64,000 nucleotides of DNA, taken from the NCBI RefSeq assembly GCF_963422545.1, contig NZ_OY730230.1, positions 248,001-312,000 of the forward strand. The letters are read 5' to 3'. The position numbers were made by a program, and so were the translations under genes. Below are positions 36,656 to 46,495 of the stretch, piece by piece. The notes under the pieces were generated by a model that saw nothing but the letters and a program-made list of their open reading frames with translations, was not told the origin of the DNA and did no database searches. This DNA comes from an uncultured Flavobacterium sp. GTDB taxonomy: Bacteria; Bacteroidota; Bacteroidia; Flavobacteriales; Flavobacteriaceae. Numbering within the stretch: the stretch's first letter is position 1; each line of letters opens with the position of its first letter.

Positions 36656-39600
36656 ATGGATATTCATAAACTTTTGCAAAGGCAAATTAATAAAAATATA
36701 CCTCTGAGTCTTCAGGATGATCCATCTTTTCAATCTTTTATAAAAACGGTTAATGACTCTTATTTATCTTTTGAAAGAGATAAGGATTTAATGGATCATT
36801 CATTTAAAGAAAGTGAAAACGAATATAATGAGGTTAATCAGAATTTAAAAAATGAGTATGAGTTAAAACAACAATCCATTTTAAATCTTTACGAAAGCCT
36901 TACCGAATTAGATCAGGGTTATAGATCGATAAACGAAGAAGAAAAAAATGACCTTCTTTTTATTTCAAAATATTTAAGTGAACAAATAACTAAAAGAAAA
37001 GAAACTGAAAAAAAACTGCTTGAAACCGTTCAATTTTTAAAGACATTATTAGGGAACTTACAATCAGGAATTTTAGTTGTAGACAATAGTGATACTATTT
37101 TATTTGTTAATCAATATTTATGCGATATACGCAGTATCAGTGCTTCTCCCGATGAAATAATAGGGAAAAAGACAATTGATTATTTAAAGGAAGCTAAAGT
37201 ATTGTTTAAAGATAGTAAAGCTTATAAGAAAAGGATAAATGAAATTTTAGTAAATAAAGAAATTGTAATTGGCGAAGTACTTGAAACGGTAGATAATCGT
37301 TTTTTTGAAAGAGATTATATACCAATTTTTATTGAAAATCAATGTATTGGACATCTTTGGAAATCTACAGATGTAACACAAAGAATTAAAAGTAAAAATC
37401 TATTAAAACAAAGTGAAGAGCGTAATCGTATTATAATGAATTCTTCATTGAATGCTATTATCACTATTGATATTAAGGGAAAAATAACTTTTTGGAATAA
37501 TCAGGCTGAAACTATTTTTGGTTGGAAAAAGGAAGAGGTTTTAGGTAAAACCTTAGATGAAACGATAATTCCTAATCGACATAAAAAAGGACATCAGGAA
37601 GGACTTGAACATTATGAAGAGACAGGCAAGGGTAGAGGACCGGTTTTAAACAAACAAATAGAGCTGCCGGCGATAAATAATAAAGGACATGAATTTCCTG
37701 TAGAAATTTCGATTATACCCATAGAGCAAAATGGAGAAGTATTTTTTTGCTCCTTTATCCAGGATATTTCAGAGAGAAAAAAAGTTGAAACTAAACTGAA
37801 ATTTCAGGAAGAAAAATATCGCAATATTATTGCCAACATGAATTTAGGACTTATCGAAGTTGATAATAATGAAACAATTCAATATGCAAATCAAAGCTTT
37901 GCAAGTATTTCAGGATTTGAAATTGATGAACTCATTGGCTTGAATCCTTCTAAAACATTTGTACTTGGAAAGAATATTGACAAAATGAAAGCTAAGTACA
38001 GGTTGCGTGAACTGGGAATTTCTGATGTGTATCAAATGCCTGTTAAAAATAAAAGAGGTGAATTAAGATGGTGGACTATTGGAGGAGCACCTAATTATGA
38101 TGACAAAGGGAATATGGTTGGTTCTATTGGAATTCATCTTGATATCACAGAGCAAAAACGGATGGAGGTGGAACTGGAAAATGAAAAAATTAAGGCTCAG
38201 GAAGCTTCTAAAGCTAAAGAGATTTTTTTAGCAAATATGAGCCATGAAATACGTACACCTCTTAATGGTATAATTGGTTTCTTGCGGGAATTAGAAAGAC
38301 AGCCACTTACAGATTTGCAAAAAAAATATGTTGAGAATAGTACTGTAGCTTCAAAACATTTACTATCGATCATTAACAATATATTAGACATATCTAAAAT
38401 TGAAGCAGGGGAGATGTCTCTTGAAGAAGAAGATTTTATTTTTAAAGACGTAATTAATAATGTAGTCGCAGTTCTTGAACCCCTTGCCAAGAAAAAAGGA
38501 TTAAAACTTATCTCGCAGATTTCACCAGATATTAATATGGTTTTAAAAGGAGATTTTTTAAGATTAGAACAAGTTTTATTTAATCTGGTTGGTAATTCCT
38601 TGAAGTTTACCAATAAAGGGAAAATATATTTGAAATGTGAAATGGTGAAAGATGCCAAAGCTTTTCAGACGCTGCAAATTTCTGTAGTGGACACCGGAAT
38701 TGGAATGGAGCAAAGTTTTGCAGATATCATCTTTAATAAATTTTCTCAAGAGGATAAGGCGATAACAAGAAAATTTGGAGGCACAGGTTTAGGAATGGCT
38801 ATTACGCGGGAATTGGTTCAATTGATGAAAGGAGAGATTAAGGTTCAAAGTGAGAAAGCTCAGGGTACTACAATTAGTTTTACATTAAACTTTGAAAAGG
38901 GAGACATCAATAATATTAAAAAAGTTCAGGATGAGATTGATGTTGATATTTCAGGAATTAATGTCTTATTAGTAGAAGATAATATTATCAATAGAATGGT
39001 TGCCATTAATTCTCTGCATTATTTTAATTGTGTGGTAACTGAAGCCACTAACGGTTTAGAGGCGATTGAAATTTTGGAAAATAAGAAATTTGATATTATC
39101 CTGATGGATGTCCAGATGCCGCAAATGGGCGGTATCGAAGCCACAATAAAAATTAGGGAAGAGTTGAAGCTACAAACACCAATAATTGCTCTTACTGCTA
39201 ATGCCTTTAAAAGTGAAGTCGAAAAATGTAAAAATGCAGGTATGGATGATTATATTACCAAACCGTTTGAAGAGTTTGATTTAATAGAAACCATATCAAG
39301 ATTTACCAATAAACGATTTAAAGATATAGATAAGCCTGTTTTTGAGAGCAATGGGGAACTTTATGATTTAAAAATTTTGCAAAAAATCAGTAGAGGCAAT
39401 TCAGAATTTGTTTCAAAAATGATTGTAATTTTTATTGATCAAATAGAGGAAATACTTCCAAAGGCAGAAGTAGCATTGTCTTCAGATAATTTTTTATTGC
39501 TGAATCAACTTATTCATAAGATCAAGCCAAGTGTTGAAAGTATGGGAATAGTGAGTATTAAAGATGAAATTAGTATCCTGGAAAAAATTACAAAAGAGCA

Positions 39601-39694
39601 GCCTGTTAAAGAAAAAATCAGCCATTTATTTTTTCAAATAAAACAAACCTTGCTTATAGTTGTAGACCAATTGAAAAAAGAAACTATAGCTTAA
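36656..39694 (+). CDS. Soluble PAS hybrid histidine kinase with receiver and HPt (1012 aa)
   Basis: N-terminal ~130 residues form a charged coiled coil. Three PAS domains follow at about 135-250, 260-375 (NAIITIDIKGKITFWNNQAE) and 385-505. Then HisKA with His530 in MSHEIRTPLNG, HATPase (FNLVGNSLKFTNKGKIYLK, DTGIGM, KFGGTGLGMAITREL), a receiver with Asp818 (FDIILMDVQMPQMGGIEA) and an HPt domain with His954 (LIHKIKPSVESMG). No transmembrane span is seen, so input must come from the cytoplasm, most likely from the FIST protein encoded 2 bp upstream. The complete His-Asp-His relay points to the NtrC-type regulator, and possibly the single receiver downstream, as final acceptors. Confidence 0.93.
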   Translation: MDIHKLLQRQINKNIPLSLQDDPSFQSFIKTVNDSYLSFERDKDLMDHSFKESENEYNEVNQNLKNEYELKQQSILNLYESLTELDQGYRSINEEEKNDLLFISKYLSEQITKRKETEKKLLETVQFLKTLLGNLQSGILVVDNSDTILFVNQYLCDIRSISASPDEIIGKKTIDYLKEAKVLFKDSKAYKKRINEILVNKEIVIGEVLETVDNRFFERDYIPIFIENQCIGHLWKSTDVTQRIKSKNLLKQSEERNRIIMNSSLNAIITIDIKGKITFWNNQAETIFGWKKEEVLGKTLDETIIPNRHKKGHQEGLEHYEETGKGRGPVLNKQIELPAINNKGHEFPVEISIIPIEQNGEVFFCSFIQDISERKKVETKLKFQEEKYRNIIANMNLGLIEVDNNETIQYANQSFASISGFEIDELIGLNPSKTFVLGKNIDKMKAKYRLRELGISDVYQMPVKNKRGELRWWTIGGAPNYDDKGNMVGSIGIHLDITEQKRMEVELENEKIKAQEASKAKEIFLANMSHEIRTPLNGIIGFLRELERQPLTDLQKKYVENSTVASKHLLSIINNILDISKIEAGEMSLEEEDFIFKDVINNVVAVLEPLAKKKGLKLISQISPDINMVLKGDFLRLEQVLFNLVGNSLKFTNKGKIYLKCEMVKDAKAFQTLQISVVDTGIGMEQSFADIIFNKFSQEDKAITRKFGGTGLGMAITRELVQLMKGEIKVQSEKAQGTTISFTLNFEKGDINNIKKVQDEIDVDISGINVLLVEDNIINRMVAINSLHYFNCVVTEATNGLEAIEILENKKFDIILMDVQMPQMGGIEATIKIREELKLQTPIIALTANAFKSEVEKCKNAGMDDYITKPFEEFDLIETISRFTNKRFKDIDKPVFESNGELYDLKILQKISRGNSEFVSKMIVIFIDQIEEILPKAEVALSSDNFLLLNQLIHKIKPSVESMGIVSIKDEISILEKITKEQPVKEKISHLFFQIKQTLLIVVDQLKKETIA

Positions 39695-39828
39695 TTTTTG
39701 AAAAATGGAAAATTTTCCAAAAAGTGGAAAATTATATTTATTTGTAAGTTTGTAAGTGGTTTATTTGTAAGGGATTATGTTTTTGGCTTGAATATGGATT
39801 ACCTGTTATCAGATATAAATAAGATAAC

Positions 39829-40242
39829 ATGGAAAACCTGCCCCAATTCAAATTTTTCATAGTTGAAGAAGATATTTTTTGTGCTAATATGTACAATCAA
39901 TATCTTTTAAACATGAATTATAATGATGTTACTCATTATACACACGGTACAGATTGTATTGATAATTTACATCAAAATCCGGATATCATTTTTTTGGATC
40001 ATCATATGGAGGATATTAACGGATTTGAAGCGCTTAAAATAATTAAGCGATATAATTCTGATATATATGTGATCATAATCTTAGGACAAGAAAATAGTAA
40101 AATAGCAGTTGATGCTTTAAGGTATGGTGCTTTTGATTATGTAATAAAAGGAAATGATGTTGATGAAAAAATAGGACTAACTATAAATAAAATAATTGCT
40201 GTTAAGGAGCAATTAAAGATTATTTCCCAAAAAAGATTTTGA
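39829..40242 (+). CDS. Single-domain response regulator (137 aa)
   Basis: A receiver domain without output: acidic pocket FIVEEDIFC, Asp57 in IIFLDHHMEDINGFEALK, Lys in DYVIKGNDVD. The usual Thr/Ser after strand 4 is not evident (VIIILGQEN), so switching may be altered. It is clearly paralogous to the receiver of the NtrC-type protein of this cluster (shared pattern CIDNLHQNPDI / CLDNLFQNPNI and QENSKIAVDALRYGAFDYV). It lies 134 bp after the hybrid kinase and could be a phosphate sink or intermediate in the relay. Confidence 0.88.
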   Translation: MENLPQFKFFIVEEDIFCANMYNQYLLNMNYNDVTHYTHGTDCIDNLHQNPDIIFLDHHMEDINGFEALKIIKRYNSDIYVIIILGQENSKIAVDALRYGAFDYVIKGNDVDEKIGLTINKIIAVKEQLKIISQKRF

Positions 40243-40254
40243 TGTAATACTTGT

Positions 40255-40389
40255 TTATTGTCCTGTTAATTCTAATTCATCCAAAGTTCCTTTTACAGAT
40301 TTTACTTCTTCATTTTTCAACATGCTTTTGCTGTTTCCAACAGCAATAATTTCAGATTTAATAACTTCATTATTAGATTTTTTCTGAGC
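40255..40389 (-). pseudogene. Remnant of a protein C-terminus (44 codons)
   Basis: On the minus strand an open stretch reads AQKKSNNEVIKSEIIAVGNS then KSMLKNEEVKSVKGTLDELE before a TAA at 40255. Codon use looks like that of real genes here, but a TAA directly precedes it and there is no plausible start except an internal ATG. It looks like the surviving C-terminus of a lost gene. I cannot name the parent family. Confidence 0.35.
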
Positions 40390-40844
40390 TTAGTGGAAAA
40401 ATTAACCATTCTTTGTTGGTCTAAAGTGACTATCAGATTTGGAGTAATTTGATCAAGCTATGGGCAATTGTATTGGTTTTTCAAAACTAGGATATAAGAA
40501 GAACCCAATTCTATAAAAGGGTTTGTTGCTATATTTTTAATACTCCCCAACTGAATTTAGCATTGAAAGTTTAGGATAAGAAACGCGTATTTTTACCTAT
40601 AAACAATTAAAAGTAAATATTTATTTTTGATTTGAGGAATACTGTGTCGTGTTTTAAAATGAATTTAAATGAGACCTTTCATCAATATAATTGGTTTTCC
40701 ATACTTGACTATTATATTGAATAAATTACTGATTTAGTGATAGTTTGTTTGTTTTTTTATTCTTTTTTCTTACATTTACATAAGCCACTAGCTATCATCT
40801 AAAAAACATACCTATGAAAGGAATTATTTACTCTGAATTTTGTT

Positions 40845-40870
40845 TCACACAACCAAAGTGTGATTTTTTT
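40845..40870 (+). terminator. Hairpin with T-run in the gene-poor stretch
   Basis: TCACAC (40845-40850) and GTGTGA (40858-40863) pair around AACCAAA and are followed by seven Ts. This has the form of an intrinsic terminator, about 600 bp after the last plus-strand gene, so it may end an unrecognised transcript. Confidence 0.4.
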
Positions 40871-41296
40871 AGAACTAAAATAATAGGTTCTAATATTACT
40901 TACTTATTGTATGTAAAAAAATTAAACGGAGTATAATCGTTTAATTCATTTCTGCAAATGAATTTTTCGAACATGATGGTTCATTTGTTGTTTTTATGAC
41001 ATAATAAATTATTATTTGTCAGCTAAGTTATTGTGCCAATATACTTCTTGTCACAATCTAAACTTTTTTCTCCTTATCTCTTATTCTTGGATTGATTCAT
41101 CAAAAAAACCTGTTTTTTACATGTTATTTGTTGTTTGTCAATTGAATTAGATGAAATTATTTAATGCTTTAAGTTAATTGATTTAGTGCGAACAGTATGT
41201 TTTGAATAGTAGTAAAATTTCTATAAAATTGGGTTGATATATTTTTATAATACACTTGTTAAAAAGGTTATTCTGTACAAATAAAAGCTTTTGATT

Positions 41297-44203
41297 ATGA
41301 AAAAAATTTCGCTTATTACATTGTTTGTTTTATTGAGTTTAAGTAAAGTTATTGCCCAAACCCCGGGAACGATATATAACCCTGCTACAGGAGGTGGAAC
41401 TACAGTACTTGATCCTAATGGAGATGGATTTACATCGGCTACTATAAATGGTTTTACAACAGATGATCAGATTCAAAGCGAGATTCCATACAAATCATTG
41501 GTCTTTCCCATGACAGAACCAAATAGCGACCTTAGTGCGGGGCCAAATTGTAGTTTTACTGATTTTGTAGATCAGGGAGATCAGGATCCCGTTCAATCTT
41601 ATTTAGATGGTAATGGGAATTGGCTTTTTAGGATGAGGATGGGAAGTACTTCACCTAATTCAAAAAGTTATAGTATTTTGATTGACACTGATGGTAAATT
41701 CGGAGGAGTTGGACCTAATGCTGATCCACAATATTCAAATTCGAATCCAGGCTTTGAGATAGAAATAGTATTAGCCACAAATTTTGGTGTTTTTGTATAT
41801 GATGTAAATAATAATAATTGTACTCCTGTTATTTCGTATACAGGAACTACAAATTACCAAAAGTCGATTGCCTTGACCACAAGTTGCGGTAATCCGGATT
41901 ATTTTTATGATTTTTTCGTAAAGATGAGTGACCTGACAACTACGTTCGCACCATTATCCACGACTATCAATTCAACCACAGCCGTACGTATGGCAATGGT
42001 TGATAACATGGGAGCCCAAAAATCAACTCTGTGTAATCCTGCATCAGCTTCTGACATTGCTGGTACAGATTCCAGCTGCGGCAGTCTTGAAAATTGCTTT
42101 GTACAAATTATTGATAATTATACTCCCTGCGCGCCTGGTGTAGTATGTCCGGATCGTTCGCTTTGCCCAGGAATTTCCAATATTAGTACGGGAGCCTCAT
42201 CGGTATCTGGCACCTCTACTGAAGCTGATGGCACTGTGATAACGGTATATAAGAATGGAGTATCTATTGGAACAGCCTCTGTTAGTTTAGGGGCATGGAC
42301 TCTTACTGGGATTTCTCCGGTTTTATCTACAGGGCAGGTTATTACCACCACGGCAACCGCCTCAGGAAAAGGACAGTCTATAGCGAATTGTAATCCCGTA
42401 ACTGTTGTAAGTTGTGCCTTGGTAACAACGGTACCGGCAGCTGGAGACATTACTAAGATATCAGGAAGTAAAGGGTATTCAGTTACCGTAAATCGACCAA
42501 TTGGAACTATTGTTAAGTGTTATAATGCCAATGGTACTCTTATAAATCCAGTTGCATTAAGTTTGGAAGCACCTAATAATTTAAACACTGTAACAACAAC
42601 TTCTAATCCTCAAACCGTACTTTTCAAGTGCCAGACAGGTAACTGTTTTGGTACGGCTGTTTATCTTTTTACCTATCAGGAACCGGGAAAATGTGAGTCA
42701 GGCTACACTTATGATTGTCAATATTCCACCGCTACTGCCACTGCGAATCCTACTATAACAACAAGCCTGGTTCTTTCTTCGACGACTTCTATTTCCGGAT
42801 CGGTAAATTCTCCTGATAATGTTACAGGGGTCACTATAAATCTTTTAGCAAACGGGACACAGATAGGAACAGCAACAACTACAGCTGGTGGAGCATGGAC
42901 TATTAGTAGTTTGTCGCTCTCTGCTAGAGAATGCCAAACTTTGTCTGTGACTGCTATTGCATCTGGAAAATGTATTTCTACCGGATCTGTGACGGCAACA
43001 GTACAAAGAAAAGCAATTACTCCAATTATTAACGGTCCTATTTGTTCAGCGGCGGCTGTTACAAGTGTTTCAGGTACATTAGCCGAGGCGGCTGGTACAA
43101 CAATACAAGTATATGAAAATGGAGTTTTAGAAGGAACTACAACAGTTGCTGCTAACGGAACATGGACTGCTTCAACAGGAATCAGTATTGCTCTTGGTAG
43201 TACTATTACAGCCAAGGCATTAGGAACCTGCCTTTCGTTAAGTAATGCATCAAATTCGGTAGTTGTTGGTACAAAATCATCAAATGCTTTGGCAATTACT
43301 ACCTCACCTATTTACGAATGTGGAAGCTCAGTAAGTGGTACGGGCACAAACGGAGATATTATTAGCCTTTTTGTAGATGGATTTCAAGTTGGCGGAACCA
43401 CAACTGTTTCAGGCGGTACGTGGACCATTGGCAGTTTGTCTTCGGATTGCTCTTTATATATGGGAGGTGTAATTACAGCAAAGGCAACGACAGGTTCAAA
43501 TTGTGAAGGAAATGCCTCAGCAGGGGTTACGGTTGTATGTATGAATCCTTCGAATAGCTTGAATGTGACTCCGGCTTCAACATCCATTTGTTCCGGTTCA
43601 ACTGTTGCTGTGACCATTCAGAGTTCAGAAAGTGGAATTATTTATCAGTTATTTAATGGAGCTTCAACTAATGGTCCTTCAAAATCAGGTACAGGAGCTA
43701 ACCTAACTCTAACTTCTGCGGCATTGAATAGCTCGACCACTCTTACTGTAAAAGCTATTAAATTAGGGACTTCCTGTTCAATAAATTTATTGAATGCCAT
43801 TTCTGTTACGATTGCATCTACACCGGCTCCGACAGGAAATGCAATCCAAAACTTCTGCGCAGCTTCCATCGTTGGAGATTTAAGCGCCACTGGAAGTAGC
43901 ATCAACTGGTATGCGGCATCCAGCGGAGGAAGTCCTTTGGCCACTAGCACTCCTTTGGTAAACGGCACCCATTATTTTGCTTCCCAAACGATCTCAGGCT
44001 GCGAGTCGGCGAGTAGGCTTGATGTAACCGCCAATGTTAATATCACCGTGGCTCCAACTGGAAATGCGACCCAAAACTTCTGCGCCGCTTCCACCATTGG
44101 AGATTTAAGTGCCACGGGAAGCACCATCAACTGGTATGCGGCATCGAGTGGAGGAAGTCCATTGGCTACCGGCACCCATTATTTTGCTTCACAAACGATC
44201 TGA
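41297..44203 (+). CDS. Adhesin fragment 1: signal peptide, Ig-like modules and first two 75-aa repeats
   Basis: Start is the ATG at 41297; the frame is open from a TTG two codons earlier. Signal peptide KKISLITLFVLLSLSKVIAQ. The first ~270 residues form a distinct N-terminal domain with Asp/Asn-rich turns (LDPNGDGFTSATINGFTTDD, SILIDTDGKFGGVGPNADP). Then follow bacterial Ig-like adhesin modules with the pattern V-YENGVLEGTTTVAANGTWT, and repeats 1 and 2 of the 75-aa array. The frame ends at a TGA inside repeat 2. Without the sorting domain this product could reach the periplasm but not the surface through T9SS. Confidence 0.75.
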   Translation: MKKISLITLFVLLSLSKVIAQTPGTIYNPATGGGTTVLDPNGDGFTSATINGFTTDDQIQSEIPYKSLVFPMTEPNSDLSAGPNCSFTDFVDQGDQDPVQSYLDGNGNWLFRMRMGSTSPNSKSYSILIDTDGKFGGVGPNADPQYSNSNPGFEIEIVLATNFGVFVYDVNNNNCTPVISYTGTTNYQKSIALTTSCGNPDYFYDFFVKMSDLTTTFAPLSTTINSTTAVRMAMVDNMGAQKSTLCNPASASDIAGTDSSCGSLENCFVQIIDNYTPCAPGVVCPDRSLCPGISNISTGASSVSGTSTEADGTVITVYKNGVSIGTASVSLGAWTLTGISPVLSTGQVITTTATASGKGQSIANCNPVTVVSCALVTTVPAAGDITKISGSKGYSVTVNRPIGTIVKCYNANGTLINPVALSLEAPNNLNTVTTTSNPQTVLFKCQTGNCFGTAVYLFTYQEPGKCESGYTYDCQYSTATATANPTITTSLVLSSTTSISGSVNSPDNVTGVTINLLANGTQIGTATTTAGGAWTISSLSLSARECQTLSVTAIASGKCISTGSVTATVQRKAITPIINGPICSAAAVTSVSGTLAEAAGTTIQVYENGVLEGTTTVAANGTWTASTGISIALGSTITAKALGTCLSLSNASNSVVVGTKSSNALAITTSPIYECGSSVSGTGTNGDIISLFVDGFQVGGTTTVSGGTWTIGSLSSDCSLYMGGVITAKATTGSNCEGNASAGVTVVCMNPSNSLNVTPASTSICSGSTVAVTIQSSESGIIYQLFNGASTNGPSKSGTGANLTLTSAALNSSTTLTVKAIKLGTSCSINLLNAISVTIASTPAPTGNAIQNFCAASIVGDLSATGSSINWYAASSGGSPLATSTPLVNGTHYFASQTISGCESASRLDVTANVNITVAPTGNATQNFCAASTIGDLSATGSTINWYAASSGGSPLATGTHYFASQTI

Positions 44204-46495
44204 GGCTGCGAGTCGGCAGGCAGACTCGATGTAACGGCCAATGTTACTATCACAGCGACTCCGACAGGAAATGCAACCCAAAACTTCTGCGCCGCTTCCA
44301 CCATTGGAGATTTAAGTGCCACGGGAAGTACTATCAACTGGTATGCAGCATCCAGCGGAGGCAGTCCATTGGCTACCAGTACTCCTTTGATTAGTGGTAC
44401 CCATTATTTTGCCTCACAAACGATCTCTGGCTGTGAGTCGGCAGGCAGACTCGATGTAACGGCCAATGTCAATATCACCGCAACTCCAACGGGCAATGCG
44501 ACACAAAACTTCTGCATGGCTTCGACCGTTGGAGATTTAAGCGCCACGGGAAGTGCCATCAACTGGTATGCGGCATCCAGCGGAGGCAGTCCTTTGGCTA
44601 ACAGCACTCCTTTGGTAAACGGGACCCATTATTTTGCCTCACAAACGATCTCAGGTTGTGAATCGGCAGGCAGACTCGATGTAACGGCCAATGTCAATAT
44701 CACCGCAACTCCAACGGGCAATGCGACACAAAACTTCTGCATGGCTTCGACCGTTGGAGATTTAAGCGCCACGGGAAGTGCCATCAACTGGTATGCGGCA
44801 TCCAGCGGAGGCAGTCCTTTGGCTAACAGCACTCCTTTGGTAAACGGGACCCATTATTTTGCCTCACAAACGATCTCAGGTTGTGAATCGGCAGGCAGAC
44901 TCGATGTAACGGCCAATGTCAATATCACCGCAACTCCAACGGGCAATGCGACACAAAACTTCTGCATGGCTTCGACCGTTGGAGATTTAAGCGCCACGGG
45001 AAGTGCCATCAACTGGTATGCGGCATCCAGCGGAGGCAGTCCTTTGGCTAACAGCACTCCTTTGGTAAACGGGACCCATTATTTTGCCTCACAAACGATC
45101 TCAGGTTGTGAATCGGCAGGCAGACTCGATGTAACGGCCAATGTCAATATCACAGCGGCTCCGACCGGAAACGCGACCCAAAACTTCTGCATGGCTTCGA
45201 CCGTTGGAGATTTAAGCGCCACGGGAAGTGCCATCAACTGGTATGCGGCATCCAGCGGAGGAAGTCCATTGGCTACGAGCACTCCTTTGGTAAATGGCAC
45301 CCATTATTTTGCTTCACAAACGATCTCAGGTTGTGAATCGGCAGGCAGACTCGATGTAACGGCCAATGTCAATATCACAGCGGCTCCGACCGGAAACGCG
45401 ACCCAAAACTTCTGCGCAGCTTCGACCATTGGGGATTTAAGCGCCACGGGAAGTAGCATCAACTGGTATGTGGCATCCAGCGGAGGAAGTCCATTGGCTA
45501 CGAGCACTCCTTTGGTAAATGGCACCCATTATTTTGCTTCACAAACGATCTCAGGCTGTGAATCGGCAAGCAGACTTGATGTAACGGCCAATGTAAATAT
45601 CACAGCGGCTCCGACCGGAAATGCGACCCAAAACTTCTGCGCAGCATCAACCATTGGGGATTTAAGCGCCACGGGAAGTACCATCAATTGGTATGCGGCA
45701 TCCAGCGGCGGCAGTCCATTGGCTACCAGCACTCCTTTGATTAGCGGCACCCATTATTTTGCTTCCCAAACGATCTCAGGCTGTGAATCGGCAAGCAGAC
45801 TTGATGTAACGGCCAATGTAAATATCACAGCGGCTCCAACAGGAAATGCGACCCAGAACTTCTGCGCAGCTTCCACCGTTGGGGATCTAAGCGCCACGGG
45901 AAGTGCCATCAACTGGTATACGGCATCAAGCGGCGGCAGTCCACTGGCTACCAGCACCCCTTTGGTAAACGGGACGCATTATTTTGCATCACAAACGATC
46001 TCAGGCTGTGAATCGGTAAGCAGGCTCGATGTAACGGCTAATGTAAATATCACCGCAACCCCGACAGGAAATGCGGCCCAAAACTTCTGCGCAGCTTCGA
46101 CTATTGGAGATCTAAGCGCCACGGGAAGTGCCATCAATTGGTATGTGGCATCCAGTGGAGGAAGTCGATTGGCTATGAGCACCCCTTTGGTAAACGGCAC
46201 CCATTATTTTGCCTCACAAACTGTTTCAGGCTGTGAATCGGCAAACAGATTCGATGTAACGGTTACAATAAATATCACCGCGGCTCCAACAGGAAATGCG
46301 ACACAAAACTTCTGTGCAGCTTCCATCATTGGAGATTTAAGTGCCACGGGAAGTGCCATCAACTGGTATGCGGCATCCAGCGGAGGAAGTCCGCTAACAA
46401 CAAGCACTCCTTTGATTAGCGGTACCCATTATTTTGCTTCCCAAACTGTTTCAGGCTGTGAATCCGCAAACAGACTCGATGTAACAGCTACGATA
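43829..46495 (+). repeat. Twelve tandem 225-bp repeats in the adhesin gene
   Basis: Units begin at 43829, 44054, 44261, 44486, 44711, 44936, 45161, 45386, 45611, 45836, 46061 and 46286. All are 225 bp except unit 2, which is 207 bp because of an in-frame 18-bp loss (the STPLVN part). Each encodes a 75-aa module starting PTGNATQNFC, with NWYAASSGGSPLA and GTHYFASQTISGCES. Two Cys per unit may pair. Units 4, 5 and 6 are virtually identical at DNA level, which signals recent duplication. Confidence 0.95.

Larger units (their letters stand above)
40243..41296. other. Gene-poor 1-kb stretch with decayed coding remnants
   Basis: AT-rich DNA with stops in all frames. It holds a 44-codon coding-like remnant on the minus strand (40255-40389), a hairpin followed by seven Ts (40845-40870) and a 23-nt segment at its left edge (40229-40251) repeated exactly at 50842-50864. 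The promoter of the adhesin gene should lie near 41200-41290, but no clear box was found. Confidence 0.5.

Noticed and set aside
40814..40936. A 40-aa frame in the gene-poor stretch (MKGIIYSEFCFTQPKC...)
   Set aside because: It contains the hairpin and T-run at 40845-40870, has atypical composition and no recognisable homology, so coding is unlikely.
42118..43968. Longer minus-strand frames (77-165 codons) opposite the adhesin gene
   Set aside because: They are antisense to a frame with signal peptide and Ig-like modules; their Val/Pro/Ala-rich translations are typical of shadow frames.
43829..46495. Regular 225-bp repetition as a CRISPR-like array
   Set aside because: The units are coding, contiguous and in frame, without spacers.
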